Source of the DNA: Neoaliturus tenellus
Taxonomy: Eukaryota > Arthropoda > Insecta > Hemiptera > Cicadellidae
Reading direction: 5' to 3'
Assembly (NCBI GenBank): GCA_030545055.2
Contig: CM061537.1
Span: forward strand, 68,093,290 to 68,157,289
DNA length: 64,000 nucleotides
Each line of letters opens with the position of its first letter. Positions within the stretch are counted from its first letter, which is position 1. The notes beneath the pieces were generated by a model. The model saw nothing but the letters and a program-made list of their open reading frames with translations. It was not told the origin of the DNA and searched no databases. This document shows, piece by piece, positions 10,061-22,095 of this stretch. Position numbers and translations under genes: made by a program.

Positions 10061-13005
10061 TGATAGTTTGGTACCTGAAAGCAATACTAGTATAGGCCTA
10101 AGTAGTGATAAATTGAGAGATGATAAATATTTATGGCTTATGCATTTAAATATACAAGGTGGGGTAACCTCAAAAATTAATGATTTACAAATATTTTTGG
10201 AAAATTCTGATATTGGCGTAGTGTGTTTAAACGAACATTGGTTGGATGTAGATTCAATCTATTTTTTAAATAGTTTAGTAAATTTTAACGTTATTAGTTT
10301 TTTCTGTAGAACTCAAGGCATTCATGGAGGTACCTGTATATTACTTAGAAATAGCATTAATTATATTGATAGAACAGATTTGTATCTTTATTTCCAGGAA
10401 AATGTTTTTGAGGGTTCATGTGTTGAGTTACCAGATTTTAATTTAGTTGTATTCTCTTTGTATCGTGTACCTGATGTAAGTAATTTTAAATGTTTTATGA
10501 CTAGCTTAGAATCCCTTTTTAAATTAATCCGTAAAAAGTTAAAGAATAAAACTGTGATAATTGCTGCTGATTTTAATATAGACATCTTGGAGACTTGTAA
10601 GTGTCAATCACAAAAAATGTCTTTTTTAAATTTAATTAGGCTTTATGGTTTCTTTGAAAAATTTCAGGAGCCTACTCGAGAAACATTGACATCTAAGACA
10701 TGTATTGACAATATACTTGTAAATAAAAAAGATGTTGGTCATGACCCGTTATCATTAAATTTAGACTTAGGTTTCTCTGACCATAGGGCATTGTTTACTA
10801 CTTTAGTAGACAATAGTAAAGTACATAAAGTTAAAAACAATTGTTACAAAAAAAGAATATTTTCTCAGAAAAATACTACACAATTTCTCAAAGAACTGAG
10901 TAAGATTTCCTGGAATTTATCTGAGGCTAACAACTGTCAGTCAAACTTTAATATTTTCTTAGGGAGTTTTAAATTAATTTTTGAATCATTTTTTCCTTTC
11001 AAGCTTTGTACAAATAAAGTAAATAAAAAAGGTTCTAAGAACTGGGTTTCACTAGGAATTAAAATTTCAAGTGCCAGAAAGAGAGAATTAAATAGGTTAG
11101 CCAAACATTGTAATGACCCAGCTTTTATTTTATACTTTAAAAACTACAAAAGAATTTTTAAATCAGTTTGCAAGAGAGCGAAGAAGATGGCAAACAGTGC
11201 TTTGATTGAAAAATCTGAGAATAGAAGTAGAGCAGTATGGTCAGTTGTCAGGTCAGAACTTGGAGTTAAAAATGTAGTAAGATCATTTCCAGATATTCAC
11301 TTTTCGGATCAAGTTATGTCAGATGGGCATAAAATTGCGGAATTGTTTAATAAAATGTTTGCAGAAACTCACAAGAATATAAATGTGTTTGGTAACAAAT
11401 GTGATGCAATTAGGTACTTGAATAATGTGAACACTCAAAATATCTCTGAGTTTGAAATTAAACCCGTCACAGTTGAATGTGTCAAAAAAATCATAAAATC
11501 TCTCAAAAATAAAAAATCATCTGGATGGGATGAAGTACCATTAGATCTGTTTCGTAAAACAGGCCACATAGTTGCAGAACCTCTTTGTTTCATAATAAAT
11601 CAGTCTATCAAAAGCGGAATTTTTCCACACCAATTAAAGTGTGCTGAAATAAAACCTCTGTTTAAAAAGGGAAGTAAAAACTCGCTGGAAAATTACCGCC
11701 CTGTGTCAATATTACCCTCATTCTCAAAACTTTTTGAAAAGGCTGTCAGTTCACAACTTCTAAAATTTTTTGAAACAAATCAACTTTTTTCAGAGGAACA
11801 ATATGGTTTCCGTGAAGGACGGAGTACCACCCAGGCCTTGGCAAAATTTGTGGATGATGTTGCGTGGAGTTTGGATGGGTCGTGGAGCACAGCTGGAGTG
11901 TTCTGCGACCTATCGAAAGCGTTTGACTGTGTTGACCATAATCTTTTATTAGAAAAGATGAAACATTACCATTTCTCCAATTCTTCTTTGCTTTGGTTTA
12001 ATTCTTACCTTTCTAACAGATGCCATAGAACAATAATTACAAAAGATAACAAAGTTTTCATCCCCATGGAAAAAATTAAAATGTGGTGTTCCCCAAGGTT
12101 CAATTCTTGGACCATTACTTTTTTTGATATATGTTAATGACTTGCCCAACAATATTCATTTTAAACTCACTCTTTATGCAGATGACACCACTGCAATAAT
12201 CAAGGCTCAAAACTTCATTCAATTGCAAGATTCAATTAAGCTATCACTTTCAGAACTTTCCCTATGGTTTAAAGCAAATGGTCTGAAATTAAATGGGGAA
12301 AAAACACAACTTGTCCATTTTAAAACAGATCAAAATAAGAACAATTATGAATTTGACATTAGTTTAGATGGGAATAAGATTGAAGTAGCTGATTCCACCA
12401 AGTTTTTGGGTTTGACAGTTCAAAGAAATTTGAAATGGTCTGATTACTTGCAAATACTTGCTAAGAAATTAAATACAGCTTGTTTTCAGATTTCTGTCTT
12501 ACAGTCTGTTATTGATTTAAAAACAAAATTAGTTGTTTATCATGCACTTTTTGTATCTCTAATGCAATACGGTATTGAGTTGTGGGGTAGCAGTACTCAA
12601 GCAGAAATGATTTTCAAAATTCAGAAGAAATATATTAGAATAATGACATTTTCCAGTTCAAGGACATCTTGCCGTAACATTTTTAAAGAATTAAAGATTT
12701 TGACTTTGCCTTCAATCTATATTTTCAAATGCCTGGTTTTTATGAAACAGAATTTCACTGAAATTTTAGAAGAACAACATAATCATAATTACAATACCCG
12801 TAACAGAGATATTTTGCAGCTACCAATCCATAGGTTAAGTTCAACTGAAATGTTACCAATGTATTTAGGAAAAAAATTGTACAATAAACTCCCCACCAAT
12901 ATTAAAACTATAGAAAGCATTAGTGTATTTAAAAATAAGTTAGAAGAAATGCTAGTCAATAAAGCATATTATAGTATTAAAGAGTATATGCTTGAAAATA
13001 TCTAG
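10038..13005 (+). pseudogene. Retrotransposon 1 ORF2: endonuclease and reverse transcriptase, one frameshift
   Basis: About 985 codons in two frames (10038-12137 and 12124-13005). The AP-type endonuclease comes first: HLNIQGG near the start, then CLNEHW, AADFNID and SDHRALF. The reverse transcriptase follows: RPVSILPSFSKLFEK, the QYGFREG-RSTTQA segment, CDLSKAFDCVDH, then VPQGSILGP and YADDTT (catalytic Asp pair near 12180), which lie in the second frame. The break falls near 12080 in an A-rich run just before VPQG, consistent with a one-base indel, so the copy cannot make full-length ORF2. The C-terminus ends at TAG 13003-13005. Confidence 0.88.
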
Positions 13006-13155
13006 TTAGGCCTAATTAAACAGGTCTTGAATGTATTGTATTGTAATTCATGGTGCTAAGAAACATTGTAACCTAGTTTTAAGTTGATTCTGACAATGTC
13101 ACCTGTTTCACCAGCTTTGCTGGATGTATGAAATGTAACTCAATTGTGACAATAA

Positions 13156-13183
13156 ATTCTTGATTCTTGATTCTTGATTCTTG
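13156..13183 (+). repeat. 3'-terminal (ATTCTTG)4 of retrotransposon 1
   Basis: Four exact heptamers at the 3' end of the element; these short tandem ends are where reverse transcription starts in CR1/L2-type elements. Confidence 0.85.
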
Positions 13184-13519
13184 AAACACCATGCAAACAG
13201 GGATGTAGGTTTTCTGCAATGGGGGTTTTGTAAGTAGATACAGAAAAATCCCTTCCCAGTGCACGCACAGACTAAATAGCGTCAAACTCTGAAGTTTTCA
13301 TTTTCTCCATAAACCCCACGGGGGTGAGTAGGTACGAAGGAGCCTAATTATAAGTTAAAGTTAAATATAAGTTACCTTGTGAATGTGAAATTTGATCAAG
13401 CTTTATCAATAAATATTTGAGGAAGGGTTTTGTTGATTAAACACAGGAATAACATGGAAAACCTATTTTTGGATGAATTCCGTAACCTGTTAAGCCAAGT
13501 TCCTCAGCGAGGCTCCTCG

Positions 13520-13560
13520 GGAAGGAAAGTGAGCGGAGCGAACGAGCTCATCTTGAACAA
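13520..13560 (+). repeat. GTGAGCGGAGCGAACGAG repeat word
   Basis: One copy of a word found at several places in the window (see 46.79, 50.27 and 54.01 kb). Confidence 0.5.
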
Positions 13561-13973
13561 GAAATATAAGCCTGGTAAAGCCAGCTTCAACATCAGTGGC
13601 GTGTGAGGAACAGCAGTAACGAAATTCACAACTTCAAACTAGACAAGTTTTACGAACAAAATCTGTCACTCGTGGAATAAATTTACTGGGTACCAGACAT
13701 GCGTTCCCGGAGCTTTTGAGAGTACATTAAAGAGGTACTTAAGGTAGACGATTCCTTAAGGAAAATAAATAACCAGAATCGCCTCTACAGCCAGACCACA
13801 TTGAAAAATGAAGAAGACAAATCCACTAGATTCACTGTATTTACACTGGAAACGTGACACAAAAGATCGCCAATAGATTCAAGAAATACGGATTTTCTGT
13901 TGCCTTAAAAACACAAAACACCATGAGTGGACTGCTACACCCCAAGATTGAAGACAATAACCAATTCAATTGA

Positions 13974-14291
13974 TCCGGTATTTACAAAATCAGCTGTGGA
14001 GATTGCGACAACTTCTACGTAGGACAACCCATTAATTTTATAAAAAGATTCAAGAACCACATATCAGCATGGAAGAACAACAAATCGGAAAGATCAAATG
14101 TAGCAAAACACCTTTTAGAAAATGGCCAACCTCTAAAAACCATAAAAGAAAACGTGCAAAAAGTCAAGTCATGTAGGAAAGGAAACACAATGAACACATG
14201 GGAAGAATTATATATATTTAAAGAAAAATTTAAAAACAGGGTCAAGTTGATAGATGAAAAAGTGAACTTCGATTCCGGCGGAACCTATTAG
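13974..14291 (+). pseudogene. GIY-YIG endonuclease domain of Penelope-like element
   Basis: 105 codons after an in-frame TGA at 13971-13973. The GIY motif is SGIYKISC, the paired cysteines are in CGDC, and the YIG motif appears as FYVGQP. The conserved arginine/histidine helix reads FIKRFKNHI, followed by VAKHLLENG, and the metal-binding glutamate sits in WEELYIF. This is the domain Penelope-like elements use to nick the target. The in-frame stop and upstream frameshifts make it nonfunctional as part of a polyprotein. Penelope RT-GIY fusions are typically 700 residues or more, so only the C-terminal seventh survives. Confidence 0.82.
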
Positions 14292-14402
14292 AATGTATTC
14301 CCGAACATCCAGTAGCCAATAAGATTTAAGCATGGACGCCATCTTGTTTACCGGAACTCCCTGCACCAATATTATTTAAAAGCAAGGACGCCATCTTGTT
14401 TT

Positions 14403-14458
14403 TCTCAGTCTCGGATTGATGACCGGTGTGACTGGTCGAAACGATCGCCATTATGAGA
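14403..14458 (+). ncRNA. Degenerate hammerhead-ribozyme-like motif of the Penelope-like element
   Basis: TTGATGA (14416-14422), then stem II CCGG/CTGG with loop TGTGA (14423-14435), then CGAAAC (14437-14442), then a possible 2-3 bp stem III ACGATCG. TCTCA (14403-14407) can pair with TGAGA (14454-14458) as stem I. Penelope-like elements are known to carry minimal hammerheads in their terminal repeats. Two core positions differ from consensus: the first C of CTGATGA is T, and the U of the expected cleavage triplet GUC is C, giving GCC. Self-cleavage is therefore unlikely. Confidence 0.55.
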
Positions 14459-17089
14459 TCTTTTATATATATTTACCGTCTTGTAAACAATTACAGTATA
14501 AGTGTAAATATATCGAGTAGTGTTGGAAGACGTTTTATTATTTCAACCTGAATAAGGAAAAGTTACAGCGTTTTTAATTCTTTACTTTTAGTCCTTAGGC
14601 TGTAGTTTTTCCGCAAAACCATAGTGAAAAACATCAAATATGTAAGTTTTAGAGCAAGTAGTGACAAAACTTTTCATATAATTATGTAGCCCAAGTTTTA
14701 AATTCAAATACGGTTGGAAATTTTAATTCTAAGTGGTTGATCATATCACGTGCATGTCGTGCGTGAGTCAGCCACCAAGGTAATCGCACAGCTACATAGC
14801 GGCAGAGAGTGCTCAAGGATTGCACTCGGACCACTAGGCTCAAGCCCGGATGCTACTGGGACTTGGGAACATGCAGCCGCTCACTCTTGTTTGGCCCAAC
14901 CCTGATGAAAATGTCAGTAAAGTGTTTTAATGATATCAATTGACATCAGTTGACTTTTGGATGATATCACCTAATATCAGTTGACACCTCAGTAATATCA
15001 GCTGATGTCAGTTGACATCTCTTGACTATTGGTTGATGTCACCTGATATCAAGTGCATTGTTTAAATGATATCAGCTGACGTTTCTGAAGGTTCACTGAT
15101 ATCATCTGATGGCAAGTGAACTGTTTAGGTGATCTCAGCTGATATTACTAAAGTTCACTGGTACCAGCTGGTGTCATCCAATTGTGTTTAATGATATCAG
15201 TTGCCATCATAATCAAAACTGTGAGAGGGGGTATTTTATGGGAACCGATAAAAAATATCACTGAACTTCTGTCGTACCCTAAAGTAACAATTTAGTTTAT
15301 AAAATAAATATAAGAATTTGGTAAAAATATTAATCGGATAACAATGTTTAAGTTCAGCATTGATACATAAAAATAAGTATTTTAAAAATAAATATACAAA
15401 ATCCTGGTATAGTTTTTAATTTACTAAAAGTGGTAATTTTAAATTATTTTAATAGAAACAAATTATTTATTTTGGAAAAGAATAATTTGTTTAGCAAAAA
15501 AATTCCAAACAGCACTATAATTTCCCTTCCTTGTACCTACTTAAAGGGTTTTGAAACATGTATTTATACACAACCAGTTTAAAAATCATCCAATAATTTT
15601 GTGCTATTTTCTTAGTTCAAATTCAAAAGTTTGGCGCCAGCAGTCCGCGGCTTTTTATTTCTTTGCTATGCTGTTTGATTGGTTCAGCCGATACAGGTGG
15701 CGCTAACGGCTACCAGTGGCACTTTTTGACATCTATTTTCAGTTTCAACTTCAACCGTCTTCCGTCTTGTTTATTCCGGGTGGCTAAAATCTAATCTAAC
15801 AGAAAATGTAGTTTCAGACATTAACTGCATATTTTTTGTGGGCTTGAAATGATTAATATTGAGTTACGGATTTATTGCGGTGTACGTTAGACTGAGCTGC
15901 AGACGACTAATAGCACATCTTACATCTAGGTGCTGGATTTCCTATACTCATATTTTTGTGCATACCTATTCAGGTGAGTTTAACAATTTAATATTACGAA
16001 TTAAAAAGTATTAGTAAAGCCTGTGCTTTATTATTTAAGTTGGACTTTGCATTGTTTTCCCTACAATCAATACTGCAACAAATTAGGCTAACACTCAATT
16101 GGAGGTTAATTTTTTCTAAAACTTTGAGATTATTTTTTTAAATTGTAGCTGTTTTTGTTAATCACAATTTTGAGTGAAACCAGCCAATTTCTTAAACCAA
16201 TACTTAGAAACAGTGTCCATTTGTATAAAACGTACCCTAGTCTAGACTGGTATTTCAACTCTCCCCTTCTGATTAAGAGGCTCCAAGGGATAACTTATGT
16301 TGTATACGATATGTTGTTGGCCTATACTTTGACCTAAAGGCTAAAGTTCGTTATCAGACCCTAATGCTGTTACCGGTGATTCTAATTTTGTGTTCATCTA
16401 TATTTCCAATACGGTACCATTTGTTAGTTGAAATCAGCTAGCCTATATATAGGCCTAAACTGCAATTAAGAAGTCAAAGATCACAGAAATTCTGTCAGGG
16501 CCTAGGCAAATAGGTTTGTTTTGTTATTGTTTCTCATTTGCTATTCATACAAGTATCCTATTTTTTACCTTTCAACATGTTAACAATGTTATGAATCGCA
16601 TTTAAAAAATGGATTACCTAATCATTACTTATAAGGTTGTTTTATTGTTAGGCCCATTGTAAACATTGATTAAACTTAGAGCCTAGTCGGATAATAAACT
16701 TTTTTCAAAGAAGTAGGGTAGGCTAACATAAACTTTTTTTAAGAAGAGTTTTTGTTGCTAAGCCTTGTAACTATAGTAAGATGCATGAAAATAGTCCGAT
16801 GGGAATTTTAACAGCTGTGTCCCCCCTCACCCCCTCTCGCCCTGCAATGTTGTCATTTTTTTGTTATGTTTACCATTTGTAGTAGGCCTACAGTAAAAAT
16901 GTGTTTCAGGATAAATTTGGCAACAATGTTTAGACTCTCATCGGACTATTTTCGTGAATCCTACTATAATAATATCCTATGGTAGGTTTGGCCAACCGTA
17001 GTAAATAAATTCTTAACAGTATGTGTAGGGTAAATAATATTTGGTTAAAAATCCCGATTGGCAAACCTGCAATTTAATCCCAAGGCATT

Positions 17090-18130
17090 TGAATGGAAAA
17101 TAACTTAACTTTGCAATGGGGATATCTATACTTATTTAATACGCTAACATTGTTTTTTTGTGTTAAGAACTCCTATAATTTTCGGCGAAACTTCGTTATC
17201 CGACTCTACCATTATTATCGATGTGGATATTTCGATAAATTGCGATTTAAATTGTGCGATGAAAACAATCGAATCAACAACGATACTGAGATAAGAAATG
17301 TATCATAATAATAATCCAACCTAACAGTGTAACCGTAAACCTCCGTCACTTTTATTGACAGCGATGTTTATAACAACAAAATCAATGGTGTTTGGAAACA
17401 TTTAAAACGCATATTCCCTCAATATACAATAGTAAAAAAAACCTTTCTAATTTGTATTTGGCAGCATTTGTGTGATGTCATTTTAGATCTAACGAAGTCT
17501 CCTTCTTCTCACAATTTAGATAAATAAATTTGGTTGGTTTATTTTGTGTTGTTCTTTGTTACAGGTTACATTAGCTACAATTGTTACTTGTTTTGTTGTT
17601 GTTATTTTCAGTAACTTGTTTGAATATATTTGTTTTATTGTCAAAAGGTTGGTTTAATTATATTAGAACGAAACTAAATCAGGTGATAAAATCGTAATCA
17701 TATCGTGTAATTGTATCATCGATATAATAGCAATATTATCGTAATTTATCAAAATTTCCACATCGATAATAATGGTGGAGTTGGATAACGAAGTTTCGCT
17801 TAATTTTCAATCGAAATTCAAGTTCTTGGTGTCGTTGGATAGGGCTTGGTCTGTATTTGTTTTCACCAAAAATTGATGAAAATCGGACATAAAATAAGGG
17901 TGCTGTACATAAATTAAAATTGAAATTTTCCCATTAGAATAACATTGGGTTTGGGTGGAAAATTTTAACTTAAACATCTGTTAATGTACAGCTGTAAATA
18001 CATGCGTAGTTTTTTGTGATTACTGATATTCACAATATTGGATTGTTCGGATGTTTTTATTTAGAACGAGATGTTACTTTTGTATTGTATTAAAATAAAT
18101 TGCTCGATTTCGAGCAATAAGTAGGCTAGT
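17090..18130 (+). repeat. Dispersed repeat family C, copy 1 (interrupted)
   Basis: Begins near ATCTATACTTATTTAATACG and ends near AAATTGCTCGATTTCGAGCA. Copies 2 (about 21430-21800, inverted) and 3 (about 26855-27235) share the words GTCGTTGGATAGGGCTTGGT, ATTCACAATATT and TTTGTATTGTATTA. Copy 1 is split by a foldback insertion (17185-17799). No coding potential. Confidence 0.65.
17185..17799. repeat. Nested foldback MITE inside family C copy
   Basis: Ends GCGAAACTTCGTTATCC (left) and its complement GGATAACGAAGTTTCGC (right), with the inverted match continuing inward through ACCATTATTATCGATGTGGA. It interrupts family C, and the family sequence resumes on the far side, so it inserted later. Confidence 0.7.
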
Positions 18131-20290
18131 AAGGAATAGAAAGAGGTATCTGAACATAATCACCTGATTAGCTGACTTTCTGCATTTGTTATATTAATGT
18201 TTACAGTTTGGAATTTATAAACAGATCATTCTTTGTGCATTGCACCTCTTGCTCTGCACATATTTTACTGTTCTTACAACTAATTATATCCTCAATTAAA
18301 GTCATAGTAAAATTCTAAACTGTGTAAAGAGCTACAAAGTTTTTTGTTTCAGTTCCAGAAGAAAACCTCTGACATAAACAAAAGAGATTAGGCCTATGCT
18401 TGGATCATTCGGAAGTAGCCTGGTAGAGATACTACCTTCAAAATCCTACAAGCTTCAAAATCAAGGAGTAAGTAGATCTATCTTAATAGTTTGTAGACCT
18501 TTTACTTAGGCTAATTGCTTTATAGTTATTATCATGTCGTTTAACTATATAGTAGTAGCTGAATGCCCTCATAACAATTAAAATTTTAATACTGTAGCCT
18601 ATATCAAATAACAAACACTTTAAATTTTTTTAAGCAGAGTGAGGAACTATTTATTTTCCTTTCCCGCTTAACCTGAGTTAACTATATACACTTTTTTCAA
18701 GTCTTAGAGGTTTGATGAAAAAGTATTACAAAGCATAACGTTTTTTAGGTGAAATTCATTTTGAATTAAATAATAAAACTCGACTCCCGATAATTCAACA
18801 CTCTGGACAAGCTGCGACCGTCATTCTCCGACGAAATTGACATAATGAATTGGCTTTTTTGGCCATTTAGCTACCAATTAGCTACTGCTTTTCATCGGCC
18901 CGATCGTGATTTAGAGCCAAAAATACAAGATTTGAACGAGTGAACAACTATTATATCGGCTCCTGGAAAATCAATTTGTTATTATTTATTAAGTCTTCAA
19001 CACTTGATACTAATATGTTTGGATTTGTCATACAGTAATTAATCAATCATATGATTACAAAAGAAATGTTTATAGAAAATGTTACTCAACAATTATGGAT
19101 TAAAATTTTTAAATGTGATCCATTTTGATCCATATCATCTTGAATATTCAAATTTTCGGTTACTGTATATTAGGCCTACTCTACACACTGTCTGATCGAA
19201 GTTTCTTGGTTGCAGGTTGCTCCCAAAAACATGGAAAACTGAGAATTAGCTGGAATCCAGCAATTGGAAGCAGAAGCCAAACGTGATATATTTTTAGTGC
19301 AGACTCGGTATCTGATATAAATTGGACTAATCCTATACTATAATACGAGGAATGTCTGAAGGGATGTGTGTTCCACGTTCTCGAAATCTAGCTGTCAGAT
19401 TTCGCTTAAACTTTGCAATTAAAAGTGTATTGGCCCAAAAATAAGTTTAGAAAAGGCCTCCATCCCCGGAAAAATCGAATTTTGTCAGAATTTAAGTTTA
19501 AAAATCGTAATTTTTAACATTGGTCTTATGGGTTGCTATTTTGGTAACGAAATAACAACGAAAGGTATACAAAAATAAAAGAACATTAATATTAAGCAGA
19601 CTTTTTGAAACAGCTGTTAACTGTGAAGAGGTATTATAGTTGGTTGTTGGGGGAAATTTAATAGCTCTAATGACACTATATAAAAATTGAATTAAAACCA
19701 ACGAGCAAGGCTCGGTTAACCTGGTACTTAAAAAAATAATTACGGAATAAGTGTAAATGTTATTTATGAAATGTTTTAATTATTTTTTATTAAAAAATCT
19801 TTAAAAAAATAGTTTGTTAATTTCTAAGCCGACCAGTTTTTTTATTTATTAAATTATTTGTAATTTGTTTTTATCATACATTTTTGTGGGATTGAAAAAT
19901 AAACTCTGAAGTGTAAGATTGTGGGTAAAAATAATTTATTTAGGCTATCAATAATTACTAGTACATTGTTTAGTTTAAAGTGTTGTTTTTATAATATGTG
20001 GTCACTTTCGTCTGATGTTTTTGTGTTATGAAAAGCCACCAATCGATTTTAATTTTGATTAATATTTGATTTTTTTATCTCTATTGATCATTTACAGTAG
20101 TGGGGAGGGGGGCAAAATACCAACCCGCGCACTGCTGGCGCCAAAATATTGAATTTGAATAAGCAAATAGCACAAAATAATTGAATGATTTTTAAACTTA
20201 CCGTGTTTAAATACATGTTTCAAAACCTTTTAAGTACAAGGAAGGGAAATTATAGTGCTGATTGGAATATTTTTTTGTTAAACAAATTAT

Positions 20291-20475
20291 ACCAGTTGAT
20301 ACTAGTGAGGGTCAAGTGGTTTTGGGTGGGCGAAATACTACCCAATACCAGTTGATACCAGTGAGGGTCAAGTGGTTTTGGGTGGGCGAAATACTACCCA
20401 ATACCAGTTGATATCAGTGAGGGTCAGGTGGTTTTGGGTGGGCGAAATACTACCCAACACCAGTTGATGTCAGTT
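20291..20475. repeat. 56-bp tandem repeat, three units plus a partial fourth
   Basis: ACCAGTTGAT recurs at 20291, 20347, 20403 and 20459, an exact 56-bp period. Each full unit contains GGTTTTGGGTGGGCGAAATA. It lies in the right subterminal region of the large element. Confidence 0.9.
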
Positions 20476-21154
20476 GATGTGTAGACCAGTGAAGGTCAGC
20501 TGATGTTCGCTGAGATCAGGTGGGCGAAATACTACCTAATGTCAGCTGACCTTCACTGATAATTTCACTAGGGAAGTCAAAAACTCTTGAACAAGATTAT
20601 CAAGCCAACATTGAAAGATGCAAAGATTAAAAAACAACCAAGATGAAGGCACTAAAGAAACGTCAAAAAAATACGAAATGAAGACGTGATTGAATGTAAA
20701 AGGAAAGAAGATGATGATTTCAAAGCTTGCAGTGCAAAACAATATTAAAGTTATTACACATACTTCAAGTCATATCAGAACACATATTCTATACTATTTC
20801 TAATTAATTTCAACAATTTAATCTTAAATCAGACTAAAATCTCATTTCTTTATAATATAAAGAGTAGCCTGATAGTCTATCAGGCTACTCTTTCAGTGTT
20901 AGATTATCTGATTTAATTGAGTGATTGATTACTGATAATCTGATATGTAGCCTAATAGTATAACATGTTTTAAATAGTAATTGCTTACTTGAAAATCGAT
21001 ATTTTAAAATGGTACCTAGTTTTTAAGATCGTTTATTAACTTTTAACTTTAACAAAAAATAATAGGCCTAGTTGAGTTTTAGAAAGAACAGTTGGCAAAA
21101 GAGATCCGTGTTTCCAGTTTTGTGTAACACTTATATTAGTGAATTTTGCTCTTA

Positions 21155-22095
21155 AGGCCCTTTGTCCCTGAAGCGACTCTAGCGATAGTCGCTGAGCGAC
21201 AGTCGCTCCGGCACTGGTAGCGTTGTTTCAAATGGGATCGTTGTCCTTGAAGCGACTGCGACTGGCGCGGCTAGCGACTATCGCGGGTCCGGTCTGGGGG
21301 CAGGTTCAGTCGCAGTCGCGGAGCGATTGGTGTCATTTTTCACGTGTTTAGTTGTTATTTGTAATTTCTTCAATGAATACGGAACTGCAATGAAGATGAA
21401 AAGCTTCCTAAGGCGTCTTTTATATTAACTAGTGTGCTTATTGCTTGAAATCGAGCAATTTAATTTAAACTATGACGTGTTATTGTTAAATTTATTGCGT
21501 TTAGTTTTCCGACCAATCCAATAGTGATTAATCTACCCAAAACTACACATATTTACCCCCGTACATTAAAAGATTTTGAATGCTCAACTTAATCCCATTA
21601 TGCCTAATAATATTCGAATGGTAAATTTTCACATTTTAATTTTAGATATTGCCCTCAATTTTTGATTCTCATCAATTTTTGGCGAAACCAAGTACAGATA
21701 AACCCTATCCATCCAACGACACAAAAACTTCGGTTGAGAATTATAGGTCCATTAAAAATATATATATATATGTATCCCTTTAGCCAGCGTGTTAAATAAG
21801 TATAGATATATTAAAATAGCCTTCATGTCTAGTTGAACAATATGTCATGAGTACCAATTCATGCAGCAAATAATATTTCCATGACATCTTCGTCATAGAC
21901 ATCCTCACCTGAAAGGTAATTTTTGTTTTACTTCTGCTTCAAACTCATGGTACATTTAAAACTCGCAATTCAGCATAACAATGCACTAATCGCTCTTTAA
22001 AAATCGCTTCAGGGACAACGACGTGATTAGCGACTATCGCTCAGCGATTATCGCTCCGCTACTATCGCAAGAGTCGCTTCAGGGACAACAGGTCT
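21155..22095. mobile_element. PIF/Harbinger-like MITE with TTA target duplication
   Basis: TTA (21152-21154 and 22096-22098) flanks ends AGGCCCTTTGTCCCTGAAGC and the complement of AGACCTGTTGTCCCTGAAGC. Subterminal regions are rich in AGCGACTATCGCT-type palindromes. A 3-bp TTA duplication is typical of PIF/Harbinger elements. An inverted copy of family C occupies the interior. The weak open frame at 22023-22244 covers the right end and is not a gene. Confidence 0.7.

Larger units (their letters stand above)
8800..13190 (+). mobile_element. Non-LTR retrotransposon 1 (CR1/L2-group-like, SGNH-type ORF1), nearly intact
   Basis: About 4.4 kb with overlapping ORF1 and ORF2 and a 3' end made of four exact ATTCTTG heptamers (13156-13183), the kind of short tandem 3' terminus seen in CR1/L2-group elements. 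The 5' boundary is unclear: 8763-8800 resembles the end of repeat family A, and ORF1 seems to lack an N-terminal module, so the copy is probably 5'-truncated or inserted next to that repeat. One frameshift near 12080 is the only clear lesion, which suggests a young copy. TAGGCCTA occurs several times inside it. Confidence 0.85.
13850..14460 (+). mobile_element. Penelope-like element remnant
   Basis: The order is that of a Penelope-like retroelement 3' part: a decayed RT-thumb/linker (about 13850-13970, with phrases IANRFKKYGF and NTMSGLLHPK in shifted frames), a GIY-YIG endonuclease (13974-14291), then a 3' region with a roughly 52-bp-spaced duplication of GGACGCCATCTTGTTT (about 14333 and 14386) and a hammerhead-like core (14403-14458). 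The reverse transcriptase proper is missing. Confidence 0.75.
14900..20570. mobile_element. Large element with inverted ends rich in subterminal repeats
   Basis: About 15485-15650 is the reverse complement of about 20135-20285, including GGCGCCAGCAGT on the left against ACTGCTGGCGCC on the right. Outside both arms lie arrays of related motifs: about 14930-15210 has many variants of TGATATCAGTTGACATC, and 20290-20545 has ACCAGTTGAT, GTGAGGGTCAAGTGG and GGTGGGCGAAATACTACC. This resembles DNA transposons with repeat-rich subterminal regions. Exact ends and target duplication could not be set. The interior holds nested repeats and no transposase. Confidence 0.55.

Noticed and set aside
14750..14890. 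tRNA-like segment with box-A and box-B resemblance
   Set aside because: GGCTCAAGCCC is only loosely like a B box, the spacing is too long and no cloverleaf forms; not called as a tRNA or SINE.
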